64,000 nucleotides of DNA, taken from contig NZ_VDEZ01000003.1 in the NCBI RefSeq assembly GCF_017922435.1, positions 62,001 to 126,000 of the forward strand. The letters run 5' to 3'. The stretch comes from Thalassospira sp. ER-Se-21-Dark (lineage in GTDB: Bacteria; Pseudomonadota; Alphaproteobacteria; Rhodospirillales; Thalassospiraceae). The notes under the pieces were generated by a model. It worked only from the letters and a program-made list of their open reading frames with translations. It was not told the origin of the DNA and did not search any database. A program made the translations under genes and the position numbers. Positions 55,981 to 64,000 of this stretch are shown here, in pieces. How positions within the stretch are numbered: the stretch's first letter is position 1; the number at the start of each line of letters is the position of its first letter.

Positions 55981-57330
55981 ATGCCCAAGACCGACATGAC
56001 ACTTGATCGCATCAATGACCTTCTGGCACAGGCAAAAAAGGCCGGTGCAGACGATGCCGATGCCGTTTATGTCGAAGGCACATCGCTTTCGGTTGCCCAG
56101 CGTCTGGGCAAGATGGAAAAGCTTGAACGTTCCGAGGGGGCCGATCTTGGCCTGCGGGTTCTGATTGGCAAGAAACAGGCAGTTGTATCGTCATCTGATA
56201 CCAGTGACGCCGCCCTTGACGAGTTGGTCGAACGTGCGGTCGCGATGGCCAAAAATGCCCCGGAAGATCCCTATTGCGGCATTGCCGACCCAAGTGAACT
56301 TGCCGAAAGTTTCAATGTCGAAGCACTTGAACTGTGCGAGCCGGGCGAGGTTGATCAGGACAAACTGATCGAATGGGCCAGCGCCTGCGAAGAAGCCGCG
56401 CGTTCCGTCGACGGCATCACCAATTCCGAAGGATCAGAAGCCGGCTGGGGCCGCCATCAGATCACGCTGGCTGCAACCAACGGCTTTGCCAATTCCTATG
56501 CCGGGTCCGGCAGCCATATCTCGGTTTCCGTATTGGCGGGCACCGGTACAGGCATGGAACGCGATTACGATTATGACAGTGCAGTCTTTTCGACTGATCT
56601 GCGCGATCCGGTCGATATCGGCAAAAAGGCCGCCGAAAAGACCCTGCGTCGTTTGAACCCGCGCAAGGTCAAAAGCGCACAGGTCCCGGTGATCTATGAT
56701 CCGCGCGTTTCGGCCTCAATCGTCGGGCATCTGTCATCGGCGATTAATGGTTCCGGCATTGCACGTGGCACCAGCTTCCTGCTTGATGCTATGGGCAGCG
56801 AAATCTTTGCGCCGCATATCAACATCATTGATGACCCGCACCGCAAACGTGGTCTGCGGTCCAAGCCGTTTGATGCCGAAGGGGTCGCAAACCAGAAACG
56901 CCATCTGATCGAAAACGGTGTTCTGAAAACCTGGATCATGGATCTGCGTTCGGCCCGTCAGCTTGGCCTGAAATCCACCGGCAACGCATCGCGCGGGGCC
57001 GGAAGCCTGCCGGGGCCGTCGACCACCAACCTTTACATGGAACCGGGCACCATTTCGCCCGAAGACATGATCAAGGATATCAAGTCGGGCCTTTACATCA
57101 CCGAGATGATCGGCAGCAGCGTGAATGGTGTGACGGGCGATTATTCGCGCGGTGCGTCGGGGTACTGGATCGAAAATGGCGAATTGGCCTATCCGGTGTC
57201 CGAAATCACGGTGGCGGGCAACCTCAAAGACATGTTCAAGACCGTTGTCCCGGCCAATGACCTGACATTCAAATACGGCACCAATGCCCCGACCCTTCGC
57301 ATTGATGGCATGACGCTGGCCGGGCAGTAA
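55981..57330 (+). CDS. pmbA: TldE/PmbA protease subunit
   Basis: A 449-residue partner of TldD (at about 22-23.6 kb). It matches TldE: AKKAGADDADAVYVEGTSLS, TNSEGSEAGWGRHQITLAAT, the middle GSGIARGTSFLLDAMGS with no HExxxH motif, and the C-terminal TGDYSRGASGYWIENGEL. The heterodimer forms the active-site chamber; only TldD carries the metal ligands. GGGAGCC precedes the ATG. It ends in a strong terminator. Confidence 0.95.
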   Translation: MPKTDMTLDRINDLLAQAKKAGADDADAVYVEGTSLSVAQRLGKMEKLERSEGADLGLRVLIGKKQAVVSSSDTSDAALDELVERAVAMAKNAPEDPYCGIADPSELAESFNVEALELCEPGEVDQDKLIEWASACEEAARSVDGITNSEGSEAGWGRHQITLAATNGFANSYAGSGSHISVSVLAGTGTGMERDYDYDSAVFSTDLRDPVDIGKKAAEKTLRRLNPRKVKSAQVPVIYDPRVSASIVGHLSSAINGSGIARGTSFLLDAMGSEIFAPHINIIDDPHRKRGLRSKPFDAEGVANQKRHLIENGVLKTWIMDLRSARQLGLKSTGNASRGAGSLPGPSTTNLYMEPGTISPEDMIKDIKSGLYITEMIGSSVNGVTGDYSRGASGYWIENGELAYPVSEITVAGNLKDMFKTVVPANDLTFKYGTNAPTLRIDGMTLAGQ

Positions 57331-57353
57331 CCGACCTTCGCTATTGCCCAATC

Positions 57354-57393
57354 AAAAAAAGAACGCCCGGTCCATTTTGGCCGGGCGTTTTGC
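57354..57393. terminator. Terminator after tldE
   Basis: The stem AACGCCCGG / CCGGGCGTT (10-nt loop) is preceded by seven A and followed by TTTT; it can serve tldE and the convergent chemoreceptor gene. Confidence 0.85.
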
Positions 57394-57420
57394 CTTTGCG
57401 TATCCGAAAATCCGGAGCGC

Positions 57421-59550
57421 CTAGGCCGACCGGATGGCATTGACGAAATTGTCCGTCGCACCTTTCAGGGTGGCAAAGTTTTCGGACAGCGTGCTAACGG
57501 CGGTTAAAACGTCGCTTGATGCTGTGCCTGCATCGTTTACAGCCTGTGAAACCGTGACAATGTTGGAACTGACAACCGTAGTCCCGGTCGCGGCCTGTTC
57601 GATGTTAAAGGCGATTTCACGGGTTGCTGCCGATTGTTCCTCCACTGCCGAGGAAATGGTCGCAACAATGCCTTCCATTTCGCTGATCGTTTGGCTGATC
57701 AGTTCGATCTGGTTGGCGGCAAAGCCGGTGCGGCTTTGGACACTGTCGACCTGGGCGCGGATTTCTTCTGTTGCCTTGGCCGTTTGCGCCGAAAGGGTTT
57801 TGACTTCGTTGGCAACCACCGCAAAGCCCTTGCCAGCATCCCCCGCCCGCGAAGCTTCAATCGTCGCATTGAGTGCGAGCATATTGGTCTGGTCGGAAAT
57901 ATCGGTAATCAGCTTGAGAACATGATCGATATTGTTGGATGCCTCGACCAGTTCCTTGATACCGCGCATGGTTTCGCGGGCCTGATCAACAGCCTTTTTG
58001 GCGATTTCATTTGAAAAGACAACCTGACGATTGATCTCCTCAATCGAACTGTTGAGCTCCTCAGTGGCCGAAGCAACGGAATCCACATTGCCACTTGCCT
58101 CTTCACTGGCCGAGGCAACGGCCGTCGTTTGCTCTGACGCCGCATTTGCGATCTGGGACATGCCGGTGGCCGTTGCCTGCAATTCGACAGCGGCGGCAGC
58201 CACCGCTTCGATAATGGTCCCGACACTTGTCGTAAAGCTGTCCGCAGTCTGGTTCATGAACCGCCGCTGTTCTTCCTTGGACCGTTCTTCCTGCGCGCGG
58301 GCTTCGGCTTCGAGCTCATCATTTCGGATGGCATTGGTTTTAAACACCTGAACCGCCTGTGCCATCTGGCCGATTTCGTCCTTGCGGGTCTGTCCGGGAA
58401 TTTCAACACCCAGATCGTGATCGGCCAGCCTGCGCATAATGGTCGTAATCGCAGTGATTGGGCGCGACAAACGATCCCCCATGACCCAGGCCAGAACCAT
58501 CCCAAGAACGGCACCACCAATTGATGCGATCAGGATTTCCTTTTCTGCCAGAATGATTTCGGCGACGACCTTTTCAAAGATGTTGTGCTCTGCCACCGCG
58601 AGTTCCTGTTTCAGGGCCTCGGCGTCGGCAATAATGCCCTCGGATGCTTCGCGCATGGTCCCGTGGACCGTGGCGACAATTTCCAGTTCGTCGGCACGGA
58701 TCTTGTCGAAGACTTCGCGGTAATCAGCAAACAGGTTCTTGGCATCATCCAGCACAGCTTTCAGGTCACCCGAAAGCGGTTGATTACCGATTTGCCCCAG
58801 TGCGGCTTCAAGCTTTGCAAACTCATCGGCGGATTTCGCGCCAAAACTGTCATCCTGACGACCAATCAGGATATTGGCATACAACCTTGCCAGAAGCGCA
58901 TGTTCACGTGCCGCGACTGAACGTTTGAGGAGCTCAATATCGCCGGTGTCCTGCGCATGGGCAACAAGCTTGTCGAGATCGGCAACGATCTTGATCCCGT
59001 CCGGTTCAAGGCGATCAAGGATCAGGGAATGGTATTCGTCGCTCAGGCTTTTGGCCGAGGCAAAGCTTGCCAGATAGCTTTCAAGCTCTTCGGCGATGTG
59101 TTCAATGCGGCTTCGGTGTTGTTCGCCGATGAATTTCTCACGGGCGTCATCAAGCATCAGATCAAGCTGCTTGGCATAGGTAAACACGGCTTCGGCATCT
59201 GCCGGATCAGCCGTATTGGCAAATTCACGCGCGTGACTGTTAAAGCGCAGGAATTGCGTTTCAATCTCGCTGATCAGCGCGGCTTCTTCAACATAATGGG
59301 CATATTCATCCACATCATGTGAAACAGCAACAAAGGTGAAATAAGCAAAGGCAAGTGCCGAAATGAGAATTGCCAGCACCACGGTAAAACCAGCCAGAAT
59401 TTTTGTTTTTATCTGCATGTCAGCCAACACACCTGAGTTGAGAACCAAAGCAGAGGACCCCGAAACCATCGTCAATCTCCCTGAATGGCGATGATCTTCA
59501 TCAACGCTATCCGTCAAATTTCGCAGCACGTTTAGCGACTCAAGATCCAT
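57421..59550 (-). CDS. Methyl-accepting chemotaxis protein with HBM-sized sensor
   Basis: A chemoreceptor of 709 residues if ATG at 59550 (site GAGGG) is used, or 665 if ATG at 59418. From the longer start: a polar N-terminus of about 45 residues, membrane helix 1 (KILAGFTVVLAILISALAFA), a helical periplasmic domain of about 255 residues (the size of the bimodular HBM class), helix 2 (ILIASIGGAVLGMVLAWVMG), HAMP (RLSRPITAITTIMRRLADHD), and the signalling domain with the hairpin tip region DQTNMLALNATIEASRAGDA. It ends in NAIRSA without a CheR/CheB tethering pentapeptide. Its ligand is unknown. Confidence 0.9.
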   Translation of the reverse strand: MDLESLNVLRNLTDSVDEDHRHSGRLTMVSGSSALVLNSGVLADMQIKTKILAGFTVVLAILISALAFAYFTFVAVSHDVDEYAHYVEEAALISEIETQFLRFNSHAREFANTADPADAEAVFTYAKQLDLMLDDAREKFIGEQHRSRIEHIAEELESYLASFASAKSLSDEYHSLILDRLEPDGIKIVADLDKLVAHAQDTGDIELLKRSVAAREHALLARLYANILIGRQDDSFGAKSADEFAKLEAALGQIGNQPLSGDLKAVLDDAKNLFADYREVFDKIRADELEIVATVHGTMREASEGIIADAEALKQELAVAEHNIFEKVVAEIILAEKEILIASIGGAVLGMVLAWVMGDRLSRPITAITTIMRRLADHDLGVEIPGQTRKDEIGQMAQAVQVFKTNAIRNDELEAEARAQEERSKEEQRRFMNQTADSFTTSVGTIIEAVAAAAVELQATATGMSQIANAASEQTTAVASASEEASGNVDSVASATEELNSSIEEINRQVVFSNEIAKKAVDQARETMRGIKELVEASNNIDHVLKLITDISDQTNMLALNATIEASRAGDAGKGFAVVANEVKTLSAQTAKATEEIRAQVDSVQSRTGFAANQIELISQTISEMEGIVATISSAVEEQSAATREIAFNIEQAATGTTVVSSNIVTVSQAVNDAGTASSDVLTAVSTLSENFATLKGATDNFVNAIRSA

Positions 59551-59731
59551 CCCAATTCCCTCTGCTCGGGAGGTATAAGTCACGCGCACTACGTTAAAAT
59601 CAAGGTGGGGAAAAGAAATACAACTTCAAGGACTCGTTGATAATTCATCAGGAGCACTTGAAAAATCCCGGAAGTCCGGGCATTTGACCGAGGCAACCGG
59701 ACAATCCGTGTAACGACTTTGGGGTGTGCTT

Positions 59732-60679
59732 TTAATCCGCAGCGATCCGAAGCAGATCACGTGAAGGGTGATCGGTCATCGAAGACAATTCGGCATAAGC
59801 CGGCGGCACCATCAATCGCACAGGATAGGGGGACAAACTGATCTCGCACGGCAGTTTCCCGGCACTTTCACCATCAATCTGAAGCGGCGCCGGGCCGCAA
59901 TGACTGGTGATTGTGATGCGCTCTGCCCGAACCACCGAAACGTCACTTTGGGCATGCAACCGATTAAGCGTCAGTGCCAGACCATAACGTGCCAAGGCCC
60001 CGATACCGTTGCCCGGCATCAGCACCACATCAAGGCTGTTGGCCGTCAGACTGGCATCGGGCGATATGACAAATGCCCCGCCGTAATGTTGGGCATGGGT
60101 TACAACCACGCCCGACACCCGATAATTTTCCCGGCCAATACTGACTTCAAAATCACGATGACGCGGGAAAAAGATGTTGCGAAGGCCTTCCAGAACATAG
60201 GCCCCCTTGCCAATCAGGCGTTTGAGGCGCAGCGAAACATTGGCGACCGTATCGGCATCGGCCCCCATGCCGACCATCAAAAAGAACGCCCGGCCATTGA
60301 CCAGTCCGGGACGGACCCAGACCATGCCGGGATTATTGATATAGTCGGCAATCGCGCGTGCCCGGATTTCAAGCCCGACCTCGACCGCAAGCACATTGGC
60401 TGTTCCAAGCGGGATGATGCCAAGTGGCGGGACCTCGTGCCCGTCAATCTGGGCATCAAGCAATCCGTTTAATGCCTCGTTCAGGGACCCGTCGCCCCCG
60501 GCAACAAACAAACGTTGATGGGCACGAACCTTGCGGGCCAGTTCGCGGGCGTGACCGGGATGGGTGGTTTGCAGCAACTCCACCTTGATGCCGGCATGTT
60601 GCAATATCTGGGATAAGAACCGCTGTTTATTGCCACCGGCACGTGGATTGAAGATGACAGTCACATCCGCTTCGGTCAT
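59732..60679 (-). CDS. Diacylglycerol/sphingosine kinase-family lipid kinase
   Basis: A 315-residue soluble kinase of the DagK/YegS family. It has VIFNPRAGGNKQRFLSQIL, the nucleotide loop FVAGGDGSLNEALNGLL, IIPLGTANVLAVEVGL, and the C-terminal PLQIDGESAGKLPCEISL. It would phosphorylate diacylglycerol (or a related lipid). ATG at 60679 is chosen because upstream residues lack any family match. It is divergent from a PlcP/Agt pair with PHO-box-like sites between them, so it may recycle the diacylglycerol that PlcP releases. Confidence 0.87.
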   Translation of the reverse strand: MTEADVTVIFNPRAGGNKQRFLSQILQHAGIKVELLQTTHPGHARELARKVRAHQRLFVAGGDGSLNEALNGLLDAQIDGHEVPPLGIIPLGTANVLAVEVGLEIRARAIADYINNPGMVWVRPGLVNGRAFFLMVGMGADADTVANVSLRLKRLIGKGAYVLEGLRNIFFPRHRDFEVSIGRENYRVSGVVVTHAQHYGGAFVISPDASLTANSLDVVLMPGNGIGALARYGLALTLNRLHAQSDVSVVRAERITITSHCGPAPLQIDGESAGKLPCEISLSPYPVRLMVPPAYAELSSMTDHPSRDLLRIAAD

Positions 60680-60746
60680 TTGGACCCACTTCCGAAATAA
60701 AAATGAAATAAATTTTTCACAGCACCTACCATATGAAATAAAACAT

Positions 60747-60764
60747 GTAACAGTTGCTTTACAG
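60747..60764 (-). promoter_or_regulatory. Candidate PHO box facing the lipid kinase gene
   Basis: Read on the minus strand, CTGTAAAGCAACTGTTAC is two CTGT-A- heptamers separated by 4 bp, close to the PhoB consensus CTGTCAT-N4-CTGTCAC. It lies 68 bp upstream of the diacylglycerol kinase-like start. Confidence 0.6.
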
Positions 60765-60766
60765 AA

Positions 60767-60784
60767 CTGCGAAATTTCTGTGAA
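60767..60784 (+). promoter_or_regulatory. Candidate PHO box facing plcP
   Basis: CTGCGAAATTTCTGTGAA on the plus strand has the 7-4-7 layout of a PHO box with a weaker first half. It ends 7 bp before a perfect TATAAT at 60792-60797, as expected where PhoB replaces a -35 element. Confidence 0.55.
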
Positions 60785-60897
60785 CGGGTTATATAATCGA
60801 ACGATTTGTTTTAAACCGATACTGGTTTGGAACAGTATTCGGCAAGACAAACTGTCGAATTCCAGCCATCCTTTTGGCAGGATACGGAGGAGCGGCA

Positions 60898-61815
60898 ATG
60901 ACAGCGATGACGCTGCAACCGCATTACCGCACGGTCTGGATTTCAGACGTCCATCTGGGGACACGTGGATGTCAGGCAGACCTTCTATTGGATTTCCTCA
61001 ATGAAGTGACGGCAGACACCTATTATCTGGTGGGTGACATTATTGACGGCTGGCGCCTGAAGAAAAGCTGGTACTGGCCGGAAAGTCATCATGCCGTGAT
61101 CACGACAATCATGGAAAAGGCAAAGAATGGCGCCAAAGTCATCTTCGTCCCCGGGAACCATGATGAATTTGCCCGCGAGTTTGTCGATATGACCTTTGGC
61201 CATGTCGACGTTAAAATGAACGATATCCACGTCACCGCCGATGGCAAGCGCCTTTTGGTCATCCATGGCGATGAATTTGACGGCGTCGTCAAATACGCCA
61301 AGTGGCTGGCCTACCTTGGTGACACCGCCTACAACCTCGCCATTACGCTCAACCGCTATTTCAACGGCGTTCGCCGCCGGCTTGGTTACGGATACTGGTC
61401 GCTTTCGGCCTATCTTAAGAACCGGGTGAAGAACGCGGTTCAGTTCATCTGCAACTTTGAAAATGCCGTCGCCCACGAAGCCGCCAAACGCAAGGTGGAT
61501 GGCGTGGTCTGCGGCCATATCCATCACGCCGAAAAACGCAAGATCGGCGATGTGCTCTATTGCAATGATGGTGACTGGGTTGAAAGCTGTACGGCCCTTG
61601 TCGAAGACAAGGAAGGCAAGCTCGAACTGCTGCACTGGGCCGAAATGCGCCAGATGGCGATGAGCCATTCACGCCCCGGTCACGACGCGGCAAGCGCCCC
61701 GTCGCTTGGCCTTGGCAAATTGATTTCCATGTTTCGTATCGCCCATGAAGCGGGCAACTCTGCATCGGGCTCTTCGAAAAAGGGCAATGATGCACCGATT
61801 GGAAAGACTGCATGA
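60898..61815 (+). CDS. plcP: Metallophosphoesterase, PlcP-type phospholipase C (LpxH-like)
   Basis: A 305-residue calcineurin-type phosphoesterase: WISDVHLGTRGCQADLLLDF, YLVGDIIDGWRLKKSWYWPE, FVPGNHDEFAREF, VIHGDEFDGVVKYAKWLAYL and CGHIHHAEKR give the full metal-site set. Such proteins are often labelled UDP-2,3-diacylglucosamine pyrophosphatase, but this C-terminally extended form next to an Agt-type glycosyltransferase matches PlcP, which removes the head group of phospholipids during phosphate starvation. ATG at 60898 has GGAGGAG. Overlaps the next gene by 4 nt. Confidence 0.85.
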   Translation: MTAMTLQPHYRTVWISDVHLGTRGCQADLLLDFLNEVTADTYYLVGDIIDGWRLKKSWYWPESHHAVITTIMEKAKNGAKVIFVPGNHDEFAREFVDMTFGHVDVKMNDIHVTADGKRLLVIHGDEFDGVVKYAKWLAYLGDTAYNLAITLNRYFNGVRRRLGYGYWSLSAYLKNRVKNAVQFICNFENAVAHEAAKRKVDGVVCGHIHHAEKRKIGDVLYCNDGDWVESCTALVEDKEGKLELLHWAEMRQMAMSHSRPGHDAASAPSLGLGKLISMFRIAHEAGNSASGSSKKGNDAPIGKTA

Positions 61816-62954
61816 AAATACTGATCGTAACCGATGCCTGGTATCCGCAGGTCAACGGTGTTGTCCGTACCCTTGAAACCGTACGGGGCGAATTGGGCGA
61901 GATGGGACATGACGTTCATGTCATCTCGCCCGATCAGTTTAAAACCATCCCCTGCCCGACCTACCCGGAAATCCGGCTGGCGCTTTTTGCCAAACGCAAA
62001 ATGGCCAAGATGATCGAGGCCCTTCATCCCGTCGCCATTCATATTTCGACCGAAGGCCCGCTGGGTCAGGCCGCACGGGCCTATTGCCTTAAGCGTGGCA
62101 TTCCTTTTTCGACCGCCTATCACACGCGCTTCCCGGAATATATTCATGCCCGCTGGCGTCTGCCGCTTTCGATCCTTTATCGCGGCATGAAGCATTTCCA
62201 CGGCAAATCGCAATCCGTCATGGTCGCAACCGAAACCCTGCGTCAGGAACTGTCCGACTGGGGCTTTAACAACCTGCAAATCTGGTCACGCGGTGTCGAT
62301 CTGGACCTGTTCCGCCCCCGCCCGGAAGCCAGTTTTGGCGATTTCCCAAAACCGCACTGGCTGTTTGTCGGCCGGGTTGCGGTGGAAAAGAACATCGGCC
62401 ACTTCCTTGATCTCGACTTGCCCGGCACAAAATTTGTCGTTGGCGATGGCCCGCAGCTAAATGAGCTCAAGGGCAAATATCCCAACGCGCAGTTTCTCGG
62501 CAAAAAAACCGGTGAAGAACTGGCAACGGCCTTTGCCGCGGCCGACGTCTTTGTATTCCCCAGCAAGACCGACACTTTTGGCCTTGTGATCCTTGAAGCC
62601 CTGGCGTCGGGCACCCCGGTTGCGGTTTTCCCGGTTCAGGGACCAGCCGATATCGTGCGTGGCACCAAGGCCGGCGCCATTGATGCCGACCTCCGCGAAG
62701 CCGCCTTGGCCGCGTTGGAACTTAAAAGTGACGATGCCCGCGCGTTGGCCGAACAATATAGCTGGCGCAATTCGGCCGACCAGTTCCTGCACAATCTGGC
62801 ACCGTTTTCCGGTGGATTTGATGGTGTTGAGGCAACCCGCATTTCACTGGATGACGCGGCAAATACCAGCACGGCAAAATCAAAGGTCGCAGAACCGGAT
62901 CACGCGCCTGAAACCGCCGCAAGCAAGGCACCTGTTGGCCAACCAGCCCAATAG
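61812..62954 (+). CDS. GT4 family glycosyltransferase (Agt-like, diacylglycerol glucosyl/glucuronosyl transferase)
   Basis: A 380-residue GT-B glycosyltransferase. The N-terminal LIVTDAWYPQVNGVVRTLET, HISTEGPLGQAARAYC and AYHTRFPEYIHARW blocks match the Agt family that puts a sugar on diacylglycerol. The C-terminal nucleotide-sugar half shows FVGRVAVEKNI and FPSKTDTFGLVILEALASGTPV with the EX7E motif. ATGA overlap couples it to plcP: PlcP makes diacylglycerol and this enzyme would turn it into a phosphorus-free glycolipid. The sugar cannot be told. Confidence 0.85.
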   Translation: MKILIVTDAWYPQVNGVVRTLETVRGELGEMGHDVHVISPDQFKTIPCPTYPEIRLALFAKRKMAKMIEALHPVAIHISTEGPLGQAARAYCLKRGIPFSTAYHTRFPEYIHARWRLPLSILYRGMKHFHGKSQSVMVATETLRQELSDWGFNNLQIWSRGVDLDLFRPRPEASFGDFPKPHWLFVGRVAVEKNIGHFLDLDLPGTKFVVGDGPQLNELKGKYPNAQFLGKKTGEELATAFAAADVFVFPSKTDTFGLVILEALASGTPVAVFPVQGPADIVRGTKAGAIDADLREAALAALELKSDDARALAEQYSWRNSADQFLHNLAPFSGGFDGVEATRISLDDAANTSTAKSKVAEPDHAPETAASKAPVGQPAQ

Positions 62955-62967
62955 GCCGCACGCCTGA

Positions 62968-63765
62968 TCAACGATAAAGGCTTTTGCGCAAGGTGCGATA
63001 TGCCCAAAGACCATTAAGCGCATCCGTGCCCAACCAGCGACGGAACGGGCGCAGCATCAGATAGACCGGGCGCAGCAGCCTGATCACCTTGCGCAGCGGC
63101 ACCAATTGCGGTGCGGTTGCGCCGGCGGCCTCGACATAGGCCTGCCATCCGGCACGCAGTAATTCCGGACGTTTTTTAAATTCACGCTGGATGGAAAAAA
63201 CAAACAGCAAGATGTCGCGCGCCTGGGCATCAATTACCGGCATGCGGGCGTTCGGGTCTTCTTCGAAATCGATAAAGCCGATCTGATGATCGTCGCGCAG
63301 TGTCATGTTGCGAAGCAACGGCGCACCATGCGCGACCCCTTCGCTGTGCAATCTTGCCAGGGCCGCACCGGCGTCGACAACATGGCGACGGATGGCATCA
63401 TCATTGCCCTTGTCGACATCATCTTCGATGCAGGTTTTAAGGATGCGGCCATTATCGCCAATGGCAATCCAGTTTTCACCGACGTCAATCAGATCCGGCA
63501 CCAACACACCAAGGGCGGCAAGCTTGCGCAACGTCGCGGCCTCGCTTTCAAGGCCCTTTTGGCCGCCGGGCGATACGGTCGGGCGCAACAATGGAATACC
63601 GGTAATGTTGGCCGCAAAGCGCTGAACGCTGTGCCAGACTTTATGTTTGGCGGGCACAGCCTGTTTAACCCAAATGCGCCGGTTATCCCAGCGCAGCGGG
63701 AAAACCCGTGCACCGACACCCTGGGCCACGGTGCGTTCGACAAGTGCGTGGAGTTGCTCGTTCAT
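62968..63765 (-). CDS. Kinase-fold protein (LPS/Bud32-like) with altered catalytic loop
   Basis: A 265-residue protein with a compact kinase-like layout: Lys34 in RIWVKQAV, a helix-C type Glu73/75 in GLESEAATLRKL, catalytic loop HGAPLLRN (146-153) and a metal Asp166 in FIDFEED. In Kdo-kinase and Bud32 families the loop reads HGD-----N; here the catalytic Asp position is Ala148. It may be an atypical or inactive kinase. It is convergent with the Agt-like gene, 13 bp apart, so its context is lipid or envelope metabolism. The family assignment is by motif only. Confidence 0.6.
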   Translation of the reverse strand: MNEQLHALVERTVAQGVGARVFPLRWDNRRIWVKQAVPAKHKVWHSVQRFAANITGIPLLRPTVSPGGQKGLESEAATLRKLAALGVLVPDLIDVGENWIAIGDNGRILKTCIEDDVDKGNDDAIRRHVVDAGAALARLHSEGVAHGAPLLRNMTLRDDHQIGFIDFEEDPNARMPVIDAQARDILLFVFSIQREFKKRPELLRAGWQAYVEAAGATAPQLVPLRKVIRLLRPVYLMLRPFRRWLGTDALNGLWAYRTLRKSLYR

Positions 63766-63940
63766 TTATTTGTCTTATATGTCGCAGTTGGCAATCTGCT
63801 GTTATGCAGACCATTTTTGTGTCCGTTAAAGCGTCTCAGCAGCTTGCCGCCCTTGTCCGAGCGTGCTAGCAACAGCGCGAGTATTTTACTTTTATGATGC
63901 CGTATCCATAACGATAGTATCAATTCGATACAATCTGGAA
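63766..63940. promoter_or_regulatory. Intergenic region with tandem GTATC/GATAC dyads
   Basis: Near its right end, GTATC-N6-GATAG (63902-63916) and GTATC-N5-GATAC (63917-63931) lie 15 bp apart, directly before a possible start codon at 63941. They look like paired operator half-sites. Confidence 0.35.
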
Positions 63941-64000
63941 ATGGCGAAGAAGGCCGGGATCAAATCATTGCCAAAGAATTCGTTGGATCATACTGCAGAA
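63941..64000 (+). CDS. Possible start of a gene cut by the window edge
   Basis: An ATG at 63941 opens a frame of 20 codons to the window end (MAKKAGIKSLPKNS...), preceded by GATAC-type dyads but only a weak GGAA close to the start. Too short to identify. The basic N-terminus and the upstream dyads would suit a small autoregulated transcription factor, but this is a guess. Confidence 0.35.
   Translation, partial: MAKKAGIKSLPKNSLDHTAE

Noticed and set aside
60898..61815. Calling this gene LpxH (lipid A biosynthesis)
   Set aside because: The phosphoesterase motifs are shared, but the 4-nt coupling to an Agt-type glycosyltransferase, the C-terminal extension and PHO-box-like promoter fit PlcP better.
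1..64000. CRISPR arrays, insertion sequences, prophage genes, tRNA or rRNA genes
   Set aside because: No regularly spaced repeats, transposase or integrase proteins, phage structural proteins or tRNA cloverleaf sequences were seen on either strand.

Overview
The window looks like chromosome from a free-living, probably marine alphaproteobacterium of the Rhodospirillales, most like Thalassospira. This is inferred from gene content and protein style (class II DAHP synthase, CtaA of the Cox15 type, plant-type GshA, DUF3422, DUF4170, PlcP/Agt, several TRAP and ABC importers) and from a GC-rich third codon position. No database was searched. No rRNA, tRNA, insertion sequence, prophage or CRISPR array was seen. 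Nearly all the DNA is ordinary, tightly packed core and accessory genes.

Layout. 1-8.7 kb: the start of glutamine-dependent NAD synthetase (cut by the window edge), a three-gene module with a YbjQ protein and a YbjQ-M48 protease fusion, a small helical protein ending in a FliM-like tail, DAHP synthase, a TauE/SafE permease and a YigZ protein. 7.6-12.7 kb: a LacI-type repressor facing gluconokinase and a TRAP transporter, with two tandem perfect operators between them. 12.7-23.6 kb: ACC deaminase with its Lrp-type regulator, glutathione reductase, dGTPase-like protein, APS reductase and siroheme synthase, heme A synthase, a DUF3422 protein and TldD. 23.8-29.1 kb: an unusual three-gene cassette of a Slam-like outer-membrane protein, a secreted FecR-domain protein and a CHASE2 adenylate cyclase. 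29.2-37.4 kb: tandem threonine aldolases and a five-gene peptide ABC importer. 37.5-41.5 kb: LysE exporter, DUF985 cupin, copper chaperone PCu(A)C with a DUF2946 partner, and fumarase C. 41.6-47.7 kb: a DeoR/GlpR-type repressor facing a Phn-type ABC importer that shares an operon with glycerol-3-phosphate dehydrogenase. 47.7-57.3 kb: GshA, RsmE, UbiA, a methyltransferase, a duplicated DUF4170 protein, UbiD, a CcdAB toxin-antitoxin pair and TldE. 57.4-64 kb: an HBM-type chemoreceptor, then a lipid-remodelling neighbourhood (diacylglycerol kinase-like protein, PlcP-type phospholipase, Agt-type glycosyltransferase, kinase-fold protein) with two candidate PHO boxes in the divergent promoter.

How the parts work together. 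Glutathione and sulfur metabolism (gshA, gor, cysH, siroheme synthase), ubiquinone synthesis (ubiA, ubiD), TldD with TldE, and the copper genes are each represented by several members, though not always adjacent. The three importers with a periplasmic binding protein (TRAP, Dpp, Phn) all carry a strong hairpin immediately after the binding-protein gene, which suggests a shared way of making more binding protein than permease. The strongest leads for something undescribed are the Slam-like/FecR/CHASE2 cassette, the Phn-type importer coupled to GlpD under a GlpR-like repressor, and the divergent PHO-box-controlled lipid-remodelling cluster.
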